NCBI GenBank assembly: GCA_006937955.1
Contig: SSNP01000131.1
Span: 412,532-476,531, forward strand
Length of the DNA stretch: 64,000 nt
DNA from: Pachypanchax playfairii
Lineage: Eukaryota; Chordata; Actinopteri; Cyprinodontiformes; Aplocheilidae
Direction: 5' to 3'
Part shown: piece after piece, positions 22,789 through 35,472 of the stretch
How the letters are laid out: each line of letters starts with the position of its first letter
How positions within the stretch are numbered: the first letter of the stretch is position 1
Translations under genes and position numbers: made by a program
The notes under the pieces: model-generated
Told to the model about the DNA's origin: nothing
Database searches by the model: none
Seen by the model: only the letters and a program-made list of their open reading frames with translations

Positions 22789-23604
22789 ATGAAATATGAC
22801 CACATTGGTTGATTTTGCAGTCTGTAAAAACGGCTCTATGTATTCGACCCCTAACCCTAACCTTAACCTTTCCTTTTACTAATGGGATCAAAGCACAAAA
22901 TATTGTGCTTTACAGTATGTGCATGCATATCTTTACATTTTAAAGCAAACCGTTGTATCATAATGAGATGTATTGCTGCACAATTTGTGTTTGTCACGAT
23001 TTTTATTATTAGTGTTAGGACCCAAATGCAGGAGACGAGAGAGACTCGGGTTTAACTGAAAATATACTTTAATTAAGAAGCAAAACAAACAGGCTGACGA
23101 TGCAGGACAGGGACAAGGAAACAAACTTACTGTAGGAGAAGGGAGCGAAGGAGAGGTATAAATCCAAAACGGGAGCAAGCCAAGGAAGGGAGACGGGCAT
23201 AAGGTGTAAGCACAAGGGTAATAGGAAGCACAGACAATGTCAAAATAAAAGCAGAACTGGAAACTTAGACGAGGAAGAGGAGCTGGAGCCGGGAGACAGA
23301 GAGGAAAGTGGGAGGAACAGACTAGTCCCAAAACAATCCCATAACTAAACCCAGAGGAGAAAAACAAAAAAAAAGTCGGATAAATGAGAAAGAAAAACAG
23401 TCAAAGTGGAGCTAAAAATCCTAAGACCCAAGAGCGTTTTCTTCATCTCAACTGAAACAAATGTCGCGCGTGCGTATTTGGCAGCTCCTCTGATAAAATA
23501 CGCACATGTGCTGTTGGTAGTTGGTCTCTGCCGGACCTCAGAAAACACTCACACAGGTCGTTTTTTTGGAGCTGTCACAATCGACCTATATGGTCGTAAA
23601 ATTT
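22789..23604. mobile_element. TIR repeat with TGGTCGATTTT termini, copy 2, interrupted
   Basis: Same family as 1105-1489: gaaatatgaccacattggtt on the left, caatcgacctatatggtcgt on the right, and a shared centre (tatttggcagctcctct). A 443-bp sequence absent from copy 1 lies at 22993-23435. The cctaaccctaacc string at 22849 belongs to this repeat and is not telomeric. Confidence 0.65.
22993..23435. mobile_element. 443-bp purine-rich insertion in a TIR repeat
   Basis: Starts gtcacgatttttattatta, continues gttaggacccaaatgcagga, and is purine-rich to the end. GTTT occurs at both borders (22989-22992, 23436-23439) and could be a 4-bp target duplication. The opening motif is frequent in fish repeats as I recall; superfamily unknown. 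A 144-codon minus-strand ORF across it is low-complexity and not a gene. Confidence 0.55.
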
Positions 23605-23745
23605 GCGGACTGGTAGGGTACCCTGCCTAATCCCCACTAACCATTCTAGATGGTTACTAGCGCTGTGACCCTGAGAAGGAACAAGCAGCTTCACAACATG
23701 GATGAATGTTTGATTGCACCAACATGCTCTCAGGGCAACTGCTTC

Positions 23746-23828
23746 AAGGCAAGGCAAGGCAAGTTTATTTGTATAGCACAATTCATGTACAGGACAATTC
23801 AAAGTGCTTTACATGAAACAAAAGCATA
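23746..23828 (-). repeat. LINE 3' end (minus), GGCAAGGCAAG tail
   Basis: aaggcaaggcaaggcaagtt, tatttgtatagcacaattca, caattcaaagtgctttacat: the inverse of a LINE 3' UTR ending in aaataaacttgcc. Confidence 0.65.
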
Positions 23829-26251
23829 AGTAGAAGTACAAGTACGTCACACTGTAAAATTACAAGACCATCATCATTGCTACCACCTAGTGTTATCTGT
23901 TGAGGTGTACTTAAGTAGCTCTAAATTATAGCATAAGGGATATTTCATAAGAACCTTCAAATCCAAAACAATAGAAACCATGTTTGTATGTTACTTTCCC
24001 ATTCACATACACATAGACACATCAGGGAATAGGAAGTGACACAATCCAGTGTTTTAGTTGATCCCAGCAGCTGATGGGGGTTTTAATAGACATGATGATA
24101 GCAAGAAAATCTGTTCATAACAAATAATGATGCAACCTTGAAAATAAAGAGATGACTTACCTTTATGGATACATCTGCTGTCAGTAAAGGGGTATTTTAT
24201 ATTTCATGAAATACTGTAACACTTTCAATCAAACCTTTTGTAAAATGATTTTGAACTGTCTGACAAGTACAACTAGAAATGGTGTTCTTTTCCTGGAGTT
24301 GAAAATCTATTTGCTTTCCGTTGTTTGATTCACCATTAGAATTCACCAGTACTGCGTGTGTATTTAGGACCGTGTGTAGGTGTGTACCTGCTAGTGGAAT
24401 CCAGATGGGTTATGAATCACTGTCTCTGTGTGTGAACATATGTTCCTGGTTTTTTTTGTGCCCGTTCAAACTGTTATGAGCGACGTTTGACCTGACAGTT
24501 AAAATGGATGGCATTCATTATTAAATACGCTGTTCACATATCACTCTATGTTGTCATTATGTGAGCTGTTGCCTGCTACCTGATGGTAATCACAGTAACC
24601 TGTATGTTTGTTTAGAAGCTAGAACATAGGAATCTGGGGTAAATAACAGTTTGCCCGTGCAGTATGTGTGAAGGTGTTTGCCAAAAGAAAACAGAAAGAG
24701 ATAAGACTCAAATAAAGGCTCCTTTTTACGCTAATCACATACATTTACCAGATTAGATTTCAATTTTAAAATCAAAATAGACTTTGAGTGACGCCAGACT
24801 GTGCAGTTATAAATTTTAATAAGCAAGCAACACAGTAGGGGCACACTGAAGTTACCAAATCAGTATGCTTTATTCTGAAGTAATGTTTTCATTTAAAATG
24901 TAAAAGGAAAATAAAACTTCATTTGTTTTAGTAGGCTGTAGATTGTGTTGGCTGAACAATGGTGTTGCATTACAATCCAGTTGTTCTTCATTTGATAGAG
25001 CGATATCCATCCATCCATCCATCCATCCATCCATCCATCCATCCATCCATCCATCCATCCATCCATCCATCCATCCATCCATCCATCCTCACCCAATTAT
25101 GTGAGGAAAGGTCATGGAGGTAAATGTTCCAGCAGAGATGTGCAGTCACGGGAGGCAAAAATACAAAAAAATATAAATAATGATTACATAAAATAAATAC
25201 TTATGTTTGTCCACTGATCTGCATTATAAATGTGTTTTCTGTATGACTCCAATCATTTTAAACATTTTCTTTGATAAAAATCTCTGAATTTGCACATTTC
25301 CAAATAAAAAAATTGTCATAAATCAGAAGTAAGTTAGTGACAAGCCGGGCCTCATTTCTGAATGCCTGATCCCGTACAAACTGGGTTCTGTGGCTTGTGC
25401 CTGTTCCTGTTTCTCAGCATTTCATCAATGTCGAGTTTACACCATGACTTTTTATGGTCTCTGTAATGTCTTCAATGTTAGTGTGAGACATAAATATTGT
25501 TGCTAATGGACAATGAATTCCAGAGAAAAGTGAATTACTTACTTGGCTGAGGTCTTGCATATTAACTAATGTTTTTTTTAGGTAAGTTTTGTTTTCCCCA
25601 TCATTGGACATTACCTGTCAAGATGAAACCACTTAAGAATTCTATAGAAGCTATGAACTCATACATATAGTGACTCATGACTAAAATTTTAATAAAAAAA
25701 TTTATGGTTTAACTTGTTTAACATCACTTGATAACTATATAATTTAGAATTCTTATTTTCATTCATCTCAAGCCTGCCTAAAGCTACTTTCACAGGATTT
25801 TATTTTCTGGTTTGCAGATTTTTCTAATTCATGTGCTCTTTCTAAAATTATGATAATCCTGTGATCTTTCACAATTTTTGCTGCAATTATTGGTCCACAA
25901 ATATCTTTTAACATATTTTTCTTTCTTTGTGTTTGTGTTGGAGAATAGAGTTTCAAGTTTTAATTAGATTTAACTTTAACGTGTTTTTGATTATTAAATT
26001 CCCTGTGGCAGACAGAGCCCCCTTTAGCTGATTTGAACTAAAAGATTACCTTTGGGCCTGACCATAAAAATCCCACTGCTCCGATCACTCTGTCTCTTAC
26101 TTTGATCATTGATAGAGAAGTTCAGCTGAGTTTTCTCTTTGTCTTTTCTTTTTATTCTACTGTGGGTGCTGATGAAAGACTGATCATCAGCCCCAGCTTT
26201 AAATCTTCTACCAGAGGAAGAAACATTGTTGGTTAATTCCTATGTAGTTTT
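23829..26251. other. Unassigned sequence around an ATCC array
   Basis: 25140-25400 (gtcacgggaggcaaaaatac ... gccgggcctcatttctgaat) resembles a decayed hAT MITE, but ends could not be paired. Confidence 0.4.
25005..25088. repeat. (ATCC)n microsatellite, 21 units
   Basis: Perfect 84-bp tetranucleotide array. On the minus strand it produces artefactual DGWM-repeat reading frames. Confidence 0.97.
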
Positions 26252-26312
26252 TTAATAATAATAATAATGTGTACTTTATTAATCCCTCTTGGTGAAATTC
26301 CAGTTCTGTATT
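26252..26312 (-). repeat. LINE 3' tail fragment with (TAA)n
   Basis: A TAA run is followed by actttattaatccctcttgg and tgaaattcc, the inverse of a fish LINE tail. Confidence 0.5.
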
Positions 26313-26341
26313 TAATCCATTCTAATTTTTCCACATTTTAA

Positions 26342-27299
26342 AGGAAAACTCACCCCCAGTCTCAGATAAAGTCTAAAATTTAAAATATGCATGACGAAAG
26401 AGGCGTGGCTGGCAGACCAGCGACGGTGGCAAGCTGGGCTGTAATTGACATGTGACACACACATACTGCCAAACACATACGGTAAAAATGAATGAAGCTG
26501 TAGATGACTCGAGCAGCTCTGATCCGTATTGTTTCGAGCTGGTAGTTTGCCCTGAAGCAACTAAGGGGGAAAAAAGTGGGGCTCTTCTCTTAGTGGTAAA
26601 TTGTTGTTAGCCAACGCTATTAGCTCCAGTAACGTTGTGTGGCTCTGCAAACAGGTGTAGATATGCGTGGCTGCACTACCGTTTCAAGCTGATGGTTCGT
26701 ACTGCTGAGGCTTAAGCGGCACATCTTATAGGCACATTGTTTTTAATTAAAAAGAAAGCTAAATTCAGATTAGCTCATGTAATATCTGTGTCTCAGCTTC
26801 AGGTAAAGCTGCGCGCGGCCGCTGCACATCATTGTCCGCAACAGAAAACGTGTGTTTCACAGAGGGTCCCAAGGTATAAATCAAAGTATCCTCAGCATGA
26901 AGAGGAAATCATTCAGTAATGTGCTAAAAATGTGTTTTCACACAGTCACAAACACTAAAATGAACTCTGATAATGGCCGGATACACTTCCTGTTCAAACT
27001 CACTCACTACTTAGTGGAGGTGTTGCCGAGACTGAGCTCTTTTATACTCAACAGTGGCAGAACCCTGACTATAGAGAAAATAAGGCCTCAGCCAATAGCA
27101 ATGCCTCATTCGAATTCAAGTGTAGTTTAACACTTTAACCTGAAGAGGGCGCTCCACTAGCGGTTTTTGGTAGAAAATGAATAGTTGTATAAAATATGCT
27201 AAAATACCAAAAATAATACTCAGAAATGTAGGCAGGACTATTAGACACTCCTTTATAAAGTTCATCAGCAAAAAAAGTTGATTTGGGGGTAAGTTGCAC
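26342..27299. mobile_element. TTAA-flanked MITE, ACTCACCCCC family
   Basis: TTAA at 26338-26341 and 27300-27303. Ends AGGAAAACTCACCCCCAG and, inverted, GTGCAACTTACCCCCAAA. 958 bp, moderately GC-rich around 26390-26700 and 26800. Non-coding. The terminus resembles that of 20493-21341, suggesting related families. Confidence 0.78.
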
Positions 27300-27303
27300 T
27301 TAA

Positions 27304-28889
27304 ACCGGTGCATCTGTTTCACATTTCCATGCACACAATAGTAAAATAACTTGGGCTGGCTTGGCCTAGAGTTTTTCCCATTGCTCTATAGATGGTTAGG
27401 GATAGAAATGCACATGACAGTATTCTGGAGGAATGAAATAAAGTCACATGAAAGCTTCCAAATGATAGTCTACTTGTTACATTACCATCTCCGAATTTTG
27501 TAACACCTGTAAAAAGACTAAGTAAGCTCAACTGATAAATGTAGCTCTTGCAATTTCTTTAGAGAAACTGGGCTATCTAAAGAAAACTCACAGACAAATG
27601 CCTTTTTGTATGAATGAGGTTAAAATTGTATCTCTTTTTTTTAGAAAGTGTAAAAGTATATTCTAATCATAAATGTTCCAAGAATGTAGTTTTTCTTTGT
27701 CTTTTGAAACGACATGCCTCTACCTAAACCTTTGAGTTTGCCATTGTATTTTGCACTATTCCTCTTTTCCACAGTTCTATGTAATTAAGTATTTTTATAT
27801 AACTTTATTCTACTTTGGAAGCACATTTTATCATATTTTTTTACTCCCAAGTTTCATTTGCATACACTTATATTGGGATACTTTCTGTCATTTAGCGACA
27901 CACCTATCATCTTTGCACATTTTCCTGCAAAAACACTGTATTTAAAAAGCACTTTACATGTTTTGGCCTTTTAGATCAGATTTTCCCAGAGGCACTGTAG
28001 ATGTGAATGTGGTTGATACTGCAAAAAGGGTAAAGTATAACACGATACGTAACATAACCCTTCTGAGGTAAAATCAGACTTCAAAATGCCTCAACACTTA
28101 CAACTTTCTCTCAGCATATTTCTCTCTTTGTCTCTCACCTTCCCCTTATGGTGACATTTTTCTGGACTGTGTTGCCATGAATGACAACTAGGGGCTCTTT
28201 AGAGTGCATGATGGGAGAGTGGCCTGGTAGAATGAGATAAGGAGAAGGAGGAGGCCACACACATGCACACATTCCCACACTCCCTCACAAGCACATGCAT
28301 ATTGTCCATGCTTAAAAAAAATACACTGAGGCCTCTATTTTCAGAAGTCAAATGAAGTTGGTGTCATTCTATAAATGTATTTTTCATTTTATGAGAAATA
28401 AGAACACCCCTCATACCTTGTGGACATGCCTGCAAAACATTTTAGATAATAAAAGTAACAATTACAGTAAAGAGAATCATAGCATGAAACTGGTATTTAA
28501 ATATGGAACCATTTTTAATTCTTTGCATATCACACATCCGTTTGCATTGTTTTTCCCCACAGTTTTTTGAAGCCATTGAAGTTGTTGACGTTAGCGCACT
28601 CCCTGTGAGGTACAGATGCTCATCCACATTTATGCTCATACCTAACTCTGAATGTTCACACACGTGTGCATTTATATCCCACAGCACTGGTGTAAAACCC
28701 CATCTTGCTGTGCTGCCATAGGCATGGTAGATACAGATGGTGACTGTTCTGATGTGTGGAGTATCTGGATTTGTCGGTTGGCTCCCCAAGGGGCACCGTT
28801 GCTCATAGAAATGAAGGGTAGATGACAGTTATCGGATTTTCCTCCTCTCTGTGCTCATGTGCAAAAGCGAAATGGCCATATGCAGATAG
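27304..28889. other. Unassigned intronic sequence
   Basis: No exon or repeat supported; a 115-codon minus-strand ORF at 28442-28789 has no known motif. Confidence 0.5.
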
Positions 28890-29045
28890 GATTAATTCAG
28901 TTCAATTTATTTAAATAGCTCTAATAAAATGCCAATTAATAAAAGGTTTCCTGTGTTTGGAAACCAGCAGATTGGGTCGAATCTTCTGTTCAATACAATT
29001 GCCCATCCCGAGCAGCACAAAGGGGTGAAAACGACTAGGAAGAAG
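28890..29045 (-). repeat. L2-type LINE 3' fragment (minus)
   Basis: ttcagttcaatttatttaaa is the inverted tail; the following caaaggggtgaaaacgacta fits the 3' UTR of fish L2 elements. Confidence 0.5.
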
Positions 29046-29184
29046 CTACATTCAGGATGTTTTGGCATCTTGCATCAACTGACTTGAGTCTGAAAGCACT
29101 GGGAAGAGACACAGACAAAGACAGATGTGCTGGACAACTCATCATTTCTTTGGAAAGAGAAACAGAGTTAAGCTTAAACAGTAA

Positions 29185-29525
29185 ATGGTCCACACTTGTA
29201 CAGCACTTTTTAAGTCAGGTGACTCACAAAGCACTTCACATTATATGTTCATATTCACCTTTTTACACACATTCATACATTTGGTGATGATACACTGCAT
29301 ATTGTAGAGACAGCTGTATTGAGGCAAACAAACCAAAGGAATGCTGCTATTCAATCAGCGCTACCAGGCCCTCGGACCACCACCTTAAACAGGCAAGGGA
29401 GGGGAAGTTTCTTACCCAAGGACACAACGGTAAAGGGATTTTTTGGGGGGGGCGGACAGAGTGTATATTTGACCCAAAGACTCTCCAGTTGCCGAAAAAC
29501 CTGCTCATCTGCCCACAGGTAGGAA
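29185..29525 (-). mobile_element. SINE, near full length (minus)
   Basis: Starts at its 3' tail (cacacttgtacagcacttt) and runs to a decayed tRNA-like head near 29525; the phrase ttacccaaggacacaac marks the body. A G8 run lies at 29445-29452. Confidence 0.65.
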
Positions 29526-29603
29526 GAGTAAAAATAGTAAAGATAGCAGAGTGAAGAATCATGGTCAGTTTATCCTCCAGCAGTTTATACCAACAGCTGT
29601 ATA

Positions 29604-29990
29604 AATAGTCAGAATTGGTTTATTGCCAAATATCATTTGCACAATACAAGGAATTTATCTTGGGTGAAGATGTGCAGGGAAAAAATAAAAGTAAGAGAAA
29701 CACAAAAAAGGGAAACCGGCAATATTTACATAACCAAACTGTTTGTGCAATAGTTAAAAAAAAACTTTAAAGTGCAAATGAGTCAGTGAGACAGTGGAGT
29801 GTGTTGGAGGGAGTTGACATGTGTGCATTAATATAATCCATATACAAAGTTCCACTAGGCCCTTTCTCAATAGATTAATAGTAGATGGAAAGAATATTTT
29901 CCTATAGTGGGAGGTGCTGGTCCTGGCAGTTGAATTTAGTATTTTTGTTAAATTAGAGAGTTCAGTAGGACAGAAACTACATAAACATAA
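29604..29990 (-). repeat. LINE 3' region (minus)
   Basis: gaattggtttattgccaaat and caatacaaggaatttatctt begin the inverted 3' end; the rest to about 29990 is decayed. It lies head-on with the Rex1-like LINE that follows. Confidence 0.55.
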
Positions 29991-30109
29991 ATCAGATTCT
30001 AATGTTGCCTCTGAAACTGCTTCACTTGATAATAAAAAGAGATGATAGTGGGAAGGATGTGTCAAACACTTTCTATATAAGATTTGAAGCTCTTAAAAAC
30101 ATACAGCTA

Positions 30110-31645
30110 CGAAAATCCACACTCATTCCCAAAGAAGATGAGTTGAGTTTGGTTGATGTCAGGGGGACTCTATCTATCATCAGCTGACATAAAGCCTGTG
30201 GACCAGATAATATCTCAGGGAGAGTACTGAAAGTCTGAGCTAATCAGCTGGCTGACATCCTTACCAATATGCTCAGTCCCTTTGTACGCCTTTCAACATC
30301 AAGCTTCTGTAAAAACAACCATCATTTCTGTGTTAAAAACAAAATAAAAATCTTAAGTTATATGTCTAAGTGACTATCGCCCAGTGGTCCAGAAACCTAT
30401 CTTGATTAAGTGCTTTGAGTGACTGGTTAGTGGACACATCTACTTCTCTCTACTGACCTCACTGGAGCCCCTCCAATTTCCTTGTTGCCCAAACTTTCCA
30501 CCACTGATGCCATCTTTTCACACTGCATGTTGCTTGAGCCAACTTGGTCAATGCCTGGTCAGGACACTTATGTCAGAGTGCTGTTTATTAACTTCAGCTT
30601 AGTTGCCGATGCTATCATCCTCCAGCAACTGATGGTAAAATGTCTAAGATTCGTATGGCAATTTTCATATCTGATTGACCACTCAAAGTATTTTTGCAAC
30701 ATAAGTTGCATTCAGCCATTCAAACACAATGATCAGCATATCAGATGACTACATAATGTTTAGTGTCTTCCCCAAGGACATCTCAGTACGTGGTGGTGTA
30801 GACCGGTTCAAATTGCCAACCTTCCAACTGGTAGATGACCACTCTTCCTTTTGAGCCACAGCCTCATAGCCAGTGCATGAACTCCACCTGCTTGATCTCT
30901 ACACACACTCACATAATTAGATCTTCAACTTTATCAGTCCTGCATCAGTATCATGACATCGAACACGTGTTCCCAGGCGTGTCTGCTTAAACAACAGCAC
31001 TTCACTGGCGATTGAACAATTAAGTCCAAATCATAAAATCGAAGTCATTTGCAGGTGACACAACTCTTGACAGTCTTATCAGCAAGAACAGTGAGTAGAA
31101 ATGCCACACCTGGAGCTAGTGTCAAAACAACAACCTTGTTCCAAATATGAAGTAAACAAAAGAGATGGTTGTTGATCTGCTGGAAAGACCTGATGATGAA
31201 CAACAACTGAGCATCAGTGGTTCCGAGGAGGAAAGAGACAGTCTTTAAATTATTACAGTTGATGTCTATGTATATTTGACCTCACCTGGACCACCATTAT
31301 CATCACCACTGTCAAGAATCTGTACAGGCCAGCCTTCCAACAACCATCCTTTGCATCTTCTTCAGAGGCACTATGGAGAGTGAACTCATTAGCTGCATCA
31401 GCACATGGTTTGGAAACTGTTCTACACAGGAAAAAAAGTCACTGCAATGTATCATGAACACAGCTGACCAGTCATAAGAGCTTCCTTCCCTTCCATTTAG
31501 GGCCTTTTCATTACACTCTGCGTACACACCACCATATCAATTATTTGTTGTCATGTTCTGTAATTTTAATTTCACCTGGAGTCTTAATGGGATTCCACTT
31601 TGTTCAGCTGCATAATGTCTGTATAGCAGAATGACAATAAAGTTG
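30110..31645 (+). mobile_element. Decayed Rex1/CR1-type LINE, RT region to 3' end
   Basis: Broken frames give the early RT motif ACGPDNISGRVLK (about 30193-30231), then ANQLADILTNM, then after a SINE insertion NNNLV-type sequence and KEMVVDLL near 31140-31180, DDEQQLSISGSE near 31190-31230, and TWTT with ESELISCISTWFGNCSTQ near 31280-31430. It ends with a polyadenylation-like tail, atgacaataaagttgattt, at about 31630-31648. Many stops and frameshifts; old and inactive. A minus-strand SINE lies inside at 30757-30868. Confidence 0.8.
30757..30868 (-). mobile_element. SINE fragment inserted in Rex1-like LINE (minus)
   Basis: gtgtcttccccaaggacatc and, inverted, gttggcaatttgaacc (decayed B box) and ggctgtggctcaaaaggaag. 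Interrupts the LINE at 30110-31645. Confidence 0.7.
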
Positions 31646-31648
31646 ATT

Positions 31649-33039
31649 TGAGTAACTTGAGCAAATGGTAAACAAATGGGTAAAGTGTCAAAGTTCAATG
31701 TAAACAAACTTCTCCATTAATCTCTCATTCTTTAAATGTAATACATTAAAATAGATTCAATGTCAGCTATAATTCTCAGAACAAAGATTGTTGGACGGTG
31801 TATATGTGTTACTTGTGTGTTAAAAACTCGCATTTTCATCATTGTTATTGACTCTAATGACATACTCAGTTACTGACAGAAAACCTGACTCTACTTCCAA
31901 AGTGAATCTATACCTCTATTGTATGTATTTATTCTAAGGTTTTGTGGTCATTTTCTGATCAGTTAATCACAGAAGTTACAATAAAAAATTGATTGATAGT
32001 AAGATCATTGTCGGGCTACATGGACATCAAAGCCAGTACCAATGAGTCAAAATGGGATTAGGGTTAGGGTAGGCTAACCCTAACCGGACGTAGCATACGC
32101 TGAGGAAGATCATGCAGGACACTTTAAACTATTTGCGAAAACATCCCCAGCTTCTGTTAAGACAGCGTGAAAAAACAATAACCGTAAAAAACAGTCTGCT
32201 TGAGGTCGAAGTTTATGGCTTTATTTGACATGAAGCATTGCACACTGAACTGAAGTCAGTCCAATGTTTTATTAAGGATACTTATACTTGCACTAATTTG
32301 TATGCATGTGAGTTGCTTTTAAATCTGTGCTGGCTATACAAAATAAGATGATATATTGCTGAGTTGAACAGGTATTCATGCATGCCACACACTCATTTCC
32401 TGCTTAGAAGAAAAAAAGAAAAAGTCCATAAAAAGACCTACTGGAGAAAACAATTACAGCTCTTGAAGAACTTGGCTTCTTTTTCAGTTTCCCTGTCTTG
32501 TATGGTCAGATAAAGCTTTTTCTTTCACCCACAGTGGTTAATTTCATTTAATTAGATCTAAATTTTCAGTGACCTTGTGGTCATTTTATTTGACTGGACA
32601 TTACATTGTCTGAGAAAGAGAAATAGAGGGAGACACATTGTCCTATTGTTGCTAATGCACATACACACTGTATAGATAAGAGAGGTTTTTGAAGGACAAG
32701 ACAAACCATGAAAACCTTACCGGTCTATGTTGACCTAAAGTAATATACCAGTTAGATGTATTTAGCTTGACATGGTACAGTAATGTTTATGCCATGATTT
32801 TTAAAACATGCTTTTATGAAATAATACAGCCATTTTGACACTGTCACAGACGACCAAGTAGTGTTTAAATAAGTAGTAATAATAATTTAACATTTAAAAT
32901 TTTAGGGAATCTGAGTTATTTGTGCCTCAAGACACCTAATTAACAATCACAGTGTAACATAATTAAATAAGTAATCCTGAAAAAAAAAAAAAAATATTGC
33001 ATTTTCTGATTTTGATAATATATCAGTGCTAATCATTAG
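31649..33039. other. Unassigned AT-rich sequence
   Basis: Contains only the telomere-like inverted motif (32058-32083) and an A-run at 32981. Confidence 0.5.
32058..32083. repeat. Head-to-head telomere-like motif
   Basis: ttagggttag (32058-32067), 6-nt spacer, then ctaaccctaa (32074-32083): an exact inverted repeat made of vertebrate telomere hexamers. Confidence 0.8.
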
Positions 33040-33275
33040 CAGCGGCTGCACGGTTGTGCAGTCTGTAGCACTGTTGCCTTGCAGCGGGAAGGTCCTGGGT
33101 TTGAAATTGGGCTGGGCATGGTGTATTCTGGTGTTTGTCTGCCTCTATGTGCCCCTGTGATGGACTGGCAACTTTTCCAGCTGCAACCCCGCCTCCTGCT
33201 TAATGACAGCTGGAGATAGGCATCAGCTCCCCACAACCCTGTACAGGAATAAGCAGGTATAGATAATGACTGACC
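33040..33275 (+). repeat. ATGGACTGG dispersed repeat, near complete
   Basis: Head ggctgcacggttgtgcagtc, tagcactgttgccttgcagc, aaggtcctgggtttgaaatt; tail cctgtgatggactggcaact and taagcaggtatagataatga. The tRNA-like head suggests a SINE-type origin. Confidence 0.75.
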
Positions 33276-35224
33276 ATTTGCAGCTAAAGTGTCTTCAGAG
33301 TATGACTGACTGTACAGCAAGAGATAAAGATAAGTCCCAATGAGTCCCAACAGACTCAACCTGGTCAAACATCAGCATTTCAGATTCAACACAAGGTACA
33401 CAGCTTCACACTCCTATAATCCATTTAAATGAAACAATTACACTAGTGCACATTATTGAACTCTTGAAGGAACCTGCTGGAGAAAAAAAATACAACATAT
33501 AAACTCCATGGTCATGACAATATTGTAACAGTGCTCAGCAATCACAATATTGAGGCTTGATGTTTTGAAAAATAATTTAATAAGGAAAAATATCAATCTA
33601 GACTTTTAAGGGATGGTGTTTTTTTAATAAGACAAGCTAATGACAATGATACTCCAACAAATAGAAGTAGTGAATCCATTTTGAACCGATTACCCAATCA
33701 GCTCTCTTACGTTTGTAAACTGATGACCAAGTAATGACCTCCCTACCACTGAACACAGTAGAAAAAAAAAAAAAAATTGCACTGAGTCTCTCGTGTGTGT
33801 TACAAACCACTAATCCAGTTTCCTCCCAGTGGATGAACTAATCCAGTTGGGGCTGGTATCTAACCCGTGACAGGAGCGGCTGGCATGTATGTGTTGAGAT
33901 CCCGTGAGTGCCAAATAACTGGTGATTCAGGCAGCACCAGCCCATCTGATTTTCTGCCAGGACTTCCTATGGAGGTACTGGTAGTGGATCCTGGAGAGAA
34001 GAAAGTCAGGCTGCCCACCTCCTAAATTCCTATCAAAACATCAGTCTATCCCCAGCAACAGTTCCCTTAAGATTTCTCTGCTGTATATTTGACTGAAAAA
34101 AGTGTAAAAGATCCAAAAATAGCTCAGTGAACAGATTGAGTGGTTTTCTTAAAGAGCTGTCGTGGGGCTTGAACAGCATGGTGGATCCAAGTTGTGACAG
34201 ATGGGATCAGTAGAGCCCAACACAACAGCCCTAACTGATTAAACAATCCTACTCTTTTAGAGGGCTGGCCAAAATGACAGTGGTGATGATAATTTTGGCA
34301 GCAGCCATGACAACATGCACTAAATCCCAAGGGCATTAAACAAGTCCATATCTGCAAATGCAGGGACACATCATCTGTAGATCTAAAATGATAAGGACTT
34401 GAATCCCAGATTTGTGTTGATCAATGGTGATGCTGATTATGGTAACACACTGTAACCTTTATGTTGGACTTGTTTGTTTGTTTGTTTTTTAAGTTAATGA
34501 AAAATACTGAAGATGCACATCAATCGCACAGTATTGTAGTTTTCAGTGTATTATAGCAGAAGGATTCTCTAATGTTAATATTCTTTCAGAATCCATCTTT
34601 GCAAAGTAGTCTGTGACATGGAGGAACACTGAATTCTATGGATTTAGCCTCAAATTGTTTTTGTTTTTTTCACCAACACTTCCCACTGAGTTTGCTTCAC
34701 GATGATCAATGAGACATGGGAATGGTATTGCAGATTTCAATCCATCCTTGATACAATAACAACTACAACAATAACAAATCCTTGTCAGTTTTAACATGTC
34801 AGCGGTTACCTTTTTGCAGCGTGTATATGGATGGATAATGTAATAAATGGCAACTATAATAACTTGAGATAAAACACACTTGAGGTGATCTCCATAGCAC
34901 TAAGAACAAACAGAAAATGTAGCAAAAGAAAGGCAAAACATGAAAGGTTCAAGTTTTAAAACAGAGAATCAGTAGTTGAGAATGTCAGAAGAAAGCAGAG
35001 GAACATGAAGACACCAGTATGTTTACATAGTAAGTAGGATGGATCAAATGAAATATTTCTGTATCATAACTAGGTGTAAATTTATCATGGTATGAAGTAA
35101 TGCTTAAAATGTGCAAATAGCACAATCACAGACTGAAATCTTTGTATAAATAGCGAAGCTGGTAGTATTACTGGAGATATACACAGTTATTTTTGGTGTT
35201 TCTGAACCAGAAAGGTCCTGTGTG
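33276..35224. other. Unassigned sequence
   Basis: 33800-34060 is less AT-rich and exon-like in texture but lacks a usable frame; (GTTT)5 at 34467-34486. Confidence 0.45.
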
Positions 35225-35340
35225 ATATTTTTTTAAGGGGGTACTGGGGGAGAAATTTAATAGGGGAAGTAGGATTCAAACCAGCAACCTTACATTTGTC
35301 AGTCAACTGCTTTTTCCCCTTAGTCACAGCCACCCTGTCA
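35225..35340 (-). mobile_element. SINE fragment (minus)
   Basis: Inverted head acagggtggctgtgactaag, then ggtttgaatcc B-box-like site. 3' part not recognisable. Confidence 0.6.
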
Positions 35341-35472
35341 TTTATATCTGTACTTAGTTGTAGTTTTAGTAGAGTAATAGATTTATTAATTTATTCCATC
35401 CAAGATTATTTACACCAAATCCTCGTCATTTTGTTTGCCCACACGGTGTAGGTTAGGGGCTCCTATCTTTAA

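Noticed and set aside
22845..22862. Telomere-like cctaaccctaacc
   Set aside because: It is part of the TIR repeat; the other copy has a diverged version at the same place.
22933..23367. 144-codon minus-strand ORF
   Set aside because: Lies over a repeat and a purine-rich insertion absent from the other repeat copy; low-complexity product with no domain.
24870..25096. Minus-strand ORFs with a DGWM repeat
   Set aside because: They are translations of the (ATCC)n microsatellite.
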